Assembly (NCBI RefSeq): GCF_938045225.1
Contig: NZ_CALINL010000305.1
Span: 1-7,886 of the forward strand
Source: an uncultured Campylobacter sp.
GTDB lineage: Bacteria > Campylobacterota > Campylobacteria > Campylobacterales > Campylobacteraceae
Length of the DNA: 7,886 bases
Reading direction: 5' to 3'
Shown: piece after piece, positions 5,525-7,886 of the stretch
How the letters are laid out: every line of letters starts with the position of its first letter
Position numbering within the stretch: position 1 is the stretch's first letter
Made by a program: the position numbers and the translations under genes
Notes under the pieces: generated by a model
The model's input: the letters and a program-made list of their open reading frames with translations, nothing else
What the model was told of the DNA's origin: nothing
Databases searched by the model: none

Positions 5525-6877
5525 GTGCCAGTTTTAAGGTTGAGCGTGTTTGGAATCAGTGAGTTTGACCGGATTCAATGTCAAGAAAAGCTAGAAAAAC
5601 AAAAAGCCTATATGAAAAGCTTTAGCTTTGTTAATGACTTCGGAGAGGTTAGAAGCTTGCTTGATTGCTCTATGGCCGCAAATTTTAGCCGTAAGTATTA
5701 CGCCGAGGTTGCCAACCGCGTAAATACGCTCGGTTCTTTTGCGATAGATTACGCCCAACGCCCGGTATTTCTCACGATCACGCTCAACGGCTGTTTTCGC
5801 GGCGCATTGAGCGGCGATTACTCCAAATTTAAGGATAAAGATATGAAATTTTTACCGACCGAGGTTAAATACAAGGTTAAAAACGGTGCGCCCCTTACTA
5901 TTAGCGATTTGTGCGCTACTTTAAATCATCAGTGGCGTATATTTTTTAGACGTTTTACGGCTAAATTTAAGGTCGATTACTCTTATATAAGGTGCTTTGA
6001 GCCTCACAAAAAGGACGGCGTGCCGCATATCCACGCCCTGCTTTTCGTTCCTAGCTATACTATAGATTTTCTTAGGCGTTCTTACAAGGATATATTTTAC
6101 GCTCCTCAAAATTTACGTGTGGACGCTATTTCACGCGAGCAAATAGCCAACGGCGAAACAAACGGCTTCCAAACCTCTATACATAATCCGGCTGGCTATG
6201 TAATGAAGTATATTCAAAAAACCTTTATAAATTTAGACAAAACCCAGGAGCTTGACGATCTTGCCGCCTGGTATGTAAAACACAAAGTAAGACGCTTTTT
6301 AACCTCACAAAACAACGTTCCTTTATGGGTATATAGAAAAATCAATTTTATAGCTACTATGCAAGACTTTTACCATTTAAACAACTTTAAAAACGACGAT
6401 AATAACGTGCTTGAATGGGATAAACAAAGCGATTATATATACATCAATATCCCTGAGCGCAAGGAAGTTATCATTTATGATAACGGCAAGCTGGAGCATT
6501 ATGTCTGTGATAGGCTTATAAATAGCTATGATCGTAAAAAACCGCCTAAAAACGTAACTTTCCAAACCATTAAACCCGATCTTGACGCCTGGGTTGATGC
6601 CTGGTACGTACGCGAGGGAGAAAAAATCAAACGCGAAGCAATGAAAAACCGAAAAGAATTCAAAAAACCGCCTTTATGGATGAAAAATTACGAGCTTTAC
6701 AATTATTATTCAAAGCTCGATAAAGCTAACTGCAATATTCAGCACCTAGCCTACGTTGAAAATATAATGCTTGATCGTGGCCTAAATTCATTTACAAAGA
6801 GAAACACAAAGCACGATCTAAATAATCCAGACCTCGAGGACTTTATCGAGCGCGGACTTAGAGAATATGAATTTTAA
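5525..6877 (+). CDS. Rolling-circle replication initiator, HUH endonuclease (pII-like)
   Basis: This protein (450 aa from GTG 5525) carries the three motifs of an HUH rolling-circle initiator: motif 1 FLTITLN (82-88), the metal-binding motif 2 as PHIHALLF (167-174, H168 and H170), and motif 3 as GYVMKYIQK (224-232). Y225 and Y229 are four apart, the two-tyrosine pattern also seen in phiX174-type gpA, so strand nicking and re-ligation could alternate between them. It would nick the plus origin, probably in the hairpin region directly upstream. The long C-terminal part (about 240-450) is charged and rich in Trp, Tyr and Lys; I do not recognise it. The start is uncertain: GTG 5525 has no clear Shine-Dalgarno, an in-frame GTG at 5546 has AAGG (5536-5539) six bases before it, and ATG 5612 (Met30) is another choice. 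All keep the catalytic domain. Confidence 0.9.
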   Translation: MPVLRLSVFGISEFDRIQCQEKLEKQKAYMKSFSFVNDFGEVRSLLDCSMAANFSRKYYAEVANRVNTLGSFAIDYAQRPVFLTITLNGCFRGALSGDYSKFKDKDMKFLPTEVKYKVKNGAPLTISDLCATLNHQWRIFFRRFTAKFKVDYSYIRCFEPHKKDGVPHIHALLFVPSYTIDFLRRSYKDIFYAPQNLRVDAISREQIANGETNGFQTSIHNPAGYVMKYIQKTFINLDKTQELDDLAAWYVKHKVRRFLTSQNNVPLWVYRKINFIATMQDFYHLNNFKNDDNNVLEWDKQSDYIYINIPERKEVIIYDNGKLEHYVCDRLINSYDRKKPPKNVTFQTIKPDLDAWVDAWYVREGEKIKREAMKNRKEFKKPPLWMKNYELYNYYSKLDKANCNIQHLAYVENIMLDRGLNSFTKRNTKHDLNNPDLEDFIERGLREYEF

Positions 6878-6887
6878 AGGAGATAAA

Positions 6888-7508
6888 ATGAAAATTTTAA
6901 ATTTATTTGCCGGCATTGGCGGTAATAGGTTATTATGGAATGATGTATTACCGGATATTAATGTAACTGCTGTTGAGTTTGATCCGGCTATTGCCGAGGT
7001 TTATAAATTTAGATTTCCTGCTGATAAAGTTATCGTTTGTGATGCTTTTGATTATGCTGCCAACAACTATGATAAATTTGATTTTATATGGGCTTCTCCG
7101 CCTTGTCAAACTCACTCTAGGATTAATTTTTCAAATCAAAACACTATTAATAATCGTTCTTTGCCTGGTTTTAGACTTTATTCTCTTATAAGTTTTTTGA
7201 AAACTTTTTGTAAAAATAAGTTTGTTGTTGAAAATGTCATGCCTTATTATGATCCTTTAATTTCTCCGAATGCAAAATTATTCCGCCATTTGTTTTGGTC
7301 AAATTTTTATATTCCTGAGAAGTTTTTTCAAAAATCTAATAAATTAATTAAAAATTTTGTTATTTCTGATTTTAAAGATTTTGATTTGAGTTTGTTTAAA
7401 GATATTAAAAATAAAAGGCAAGTTATTAGAAATCAAGTTGATTCTAGTCTGGGCAAATATATTTTTAGCTGCGCTCTTGATAAGGGTCTTTTTGATGATA
7501 TTGAATGA
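6888..7508 (+). CDS. Minimal cytosine-C5 DNA methyltransferase
   Basis: This 206-aa protein would transfer a methyl group from S-adenosylmethionine to C5 of cytosine in DNA. It has motif I LFAGIGGNRL (6-15), the motif II acidic residue AVEFDP (28-33), motif IV SPPCQTHSR (70-78) with catalytic C73, motif VI VVENV (113-117) and a C-terminal RNQVDSSLGKYIF (181-193) that resembles motif X. No clear QxRxR motif VIII is visible, and only about 60 residues separate motif VI from the end motif, so the target recognition domain is very small. Typical members have more than 300 residues. ATG 6888 is chosen for the strong AAAGGAG (6876-6882), which overlaps the rep stop; an upstream ATG at 6867 in frame would lie inside rep. 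The gene is clearly more AT-rich than rep before it, suggesting separate acquisition. No partner endonuclease is seen, so it is probably an orphan enzyme masking phage DNA or marking the origin. Confidence 0.85.
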   Translation: MKILNLFAGIGGNRLLWNDVLPDINVTAVEFDPAIAEVYKFRFPADKVIVCDAFDYAANNYDKFDFIWASPPCQTHSRINFSNQNTINNRSLPGFRLYSLISFLKTFCKNKFVVENVMPYYDPLISPNAKLFRHLFWSNFYIPEKFFQKSNKLIKNFVISDFKDFDLSLFKDIKNKRQVIRNQVDSSLGKYIFSCALDKGLFDDIE

Positions 7509-7886
7509 GCTTTTTAAAAACTATCTTGAGTATTATGAGCTTATTTTAAGCCCATCTACGCTTAGAAGCGATATATCTACGTATCAAAAGCATTTTAAAG
7601 ACGGTTTAGGCTTAAAAAACGTCAATGAGATAAATTTTATTGATATACAAAGATTTTGTAACGAGCTTATCAAGCGAGATTACAAAATTAAGACCGTTAA
7701 AAATATCCTTGCAAAGCTCAAGGTTGTTTTTAAGCTCGCTCTAAAACTCGAGCTAATAAATAAAAATCCTTGTGACTTTATCGAGCTGCCTAAATTTGAC
7801 AATAAAAGATATTTTGATTATAGCGTTGTTATTCAAAAGAAGTTTATAAAAGCCATCTCGGAAAATAAAGAGCCGGGCGCGGATAT
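7495..7886 (+). CDS. Tyrosine recombinase / phage integrase, N-terminal part (3' partial)
   Basis: The frame opens at ATG 7495, overlapping the methyltransferase end by 14 bases, with AAGGG at 7482-7486 eight bases upstream, and runs off the window after 130 codons. The visible part matches the N-terminal SAM-like core-binding domain of tyrosine recombinases: LFKNYLEYYELILSPSTLRSD (residues 5-25), then YQKHFKDGLG (30-39), a helix INFIDIQRFCNEL (46-58), KTVKNILAKLKVVFKLALKLELINKNPC (66-93), and the domain linker IELPKFDNKR (96-105). The catalytic domain with its Arg, His and Tyr residues lies beyond the edge and cannot be checked. It would integrate the phage circle into the host chromosome. 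Many filamentous phages lack their own integrase and borrow host XerC/D, so this one is probably self-sufficient for integration. Confidence 0.85.
   Translation, partial: MILNELFKNYLEYYELILSPSTLRSDISTYQKHFKDGLGLKNVNEINFIDIQRFCNELIKRDYKIKTVKNILAKLKVVFKLALKLELINKNPCDFIELPKFDNKRYFDYSVVIQKKFIKAISENKEPGAD

Noticed and set aside
5220..5537. Open frames on both strands across the GC-rich intergenic region (for example 5309-5512 and 5220-5477 on minus, 5322-5537 on plus)
   Set aside because: The products are Ala/Arg-rich and low in complexity, follow from the high GC and inverted repeats, overlap the secretin or rep genes, and have no ribosome binding site.
5921..6565. Minus-strand ORFs inside rep (5921-6109 and 6377-6565)
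   Set aside because: Short, opposite to all other genes, without recognisable features; antisense shadows.
6973..7191. Out-of-frame ORF in the methyltransferase gene
   Set aside because: Leu/Ile-rich shadow of an AT-rich gene; the methyltransferase motifs run through the same bases in the other frame.
1..7886. tRNA, rRNA, insertion sequence or attachment site
   Set aside because: No cloverleaf, rRNA-like stretch or transposase was recognised, and att sites cannot be defined without both prophage ends.

Overview
The window is most of an integrated filamentous phage (Inoviridae-type, Zot-encoding), very probably from an epsilonproteobacterium of the Campylobacter kind. The phage assignment rests on gene order plus protein hallmarks: a tiny signal-peptide major coat protein, small single-span membrane proteins, an adsorption protein with a Gly-rich linker, a Zot/pI ATPase, a secretin and an HUH replication initiator. 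The host assignment is weaker. It rests on the AT-rich coding style and on general knowledge that Campylobacter species carry zot-bearing filamentous prophages. All genes lie on the + strand, and many codons end in T, as is common for the virion strand of ssDNA phages.

Layout. 1-548: tail of a probable ssDNA-binding protein gene (gV position) and a 75-aa unknown, closed by a rho-independent terminator (552-579). 580-647: leader with two overlapping stem-loops and a strong ribosome binding site. 648-2643: virion module with the major coat protein (pVIII-like), three mini membrane proteins of 44, 38 and 40 aa (pVII/pIX-like) and the adsorption protein (pIII-like, 452 aa). 2654-5312: assembly module with a pVI-like membrane protein, Zot/pI ATPase and pIV-like secretin, tightly packed or overlapping. 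5313-5524: a GC-rich, hairpin-filled noncoding region at the place where M13 has its origin and packaging signal. 5525-7886: HUH rolling-circle Rep, a minimal cytosine-C5 DNA methyltransferase (206 aa) and the N-terminal part of a tyrosine recombinase running off the window.

The order V - VIII - small proteins - III - VI - I - IV - intergenic region - II follows M13. The additions are the methyltransferase and integrase behind rep. The likely life cycle is integration by the tyrosine recombinase, rolling-circle replication by Rep from the hairpin region, coating of ssDNA by the gV-like protein, and extrusion through the inner-membrane Zot/pI motor and the outer-membrane secretin while pVIII-type subunits replace the SSB. 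The most unusual points are the tiny methyltransferase carried by an inovirus, the dense hairpin region, and the short coat-type genes at 900-1276 that are easy to miss.
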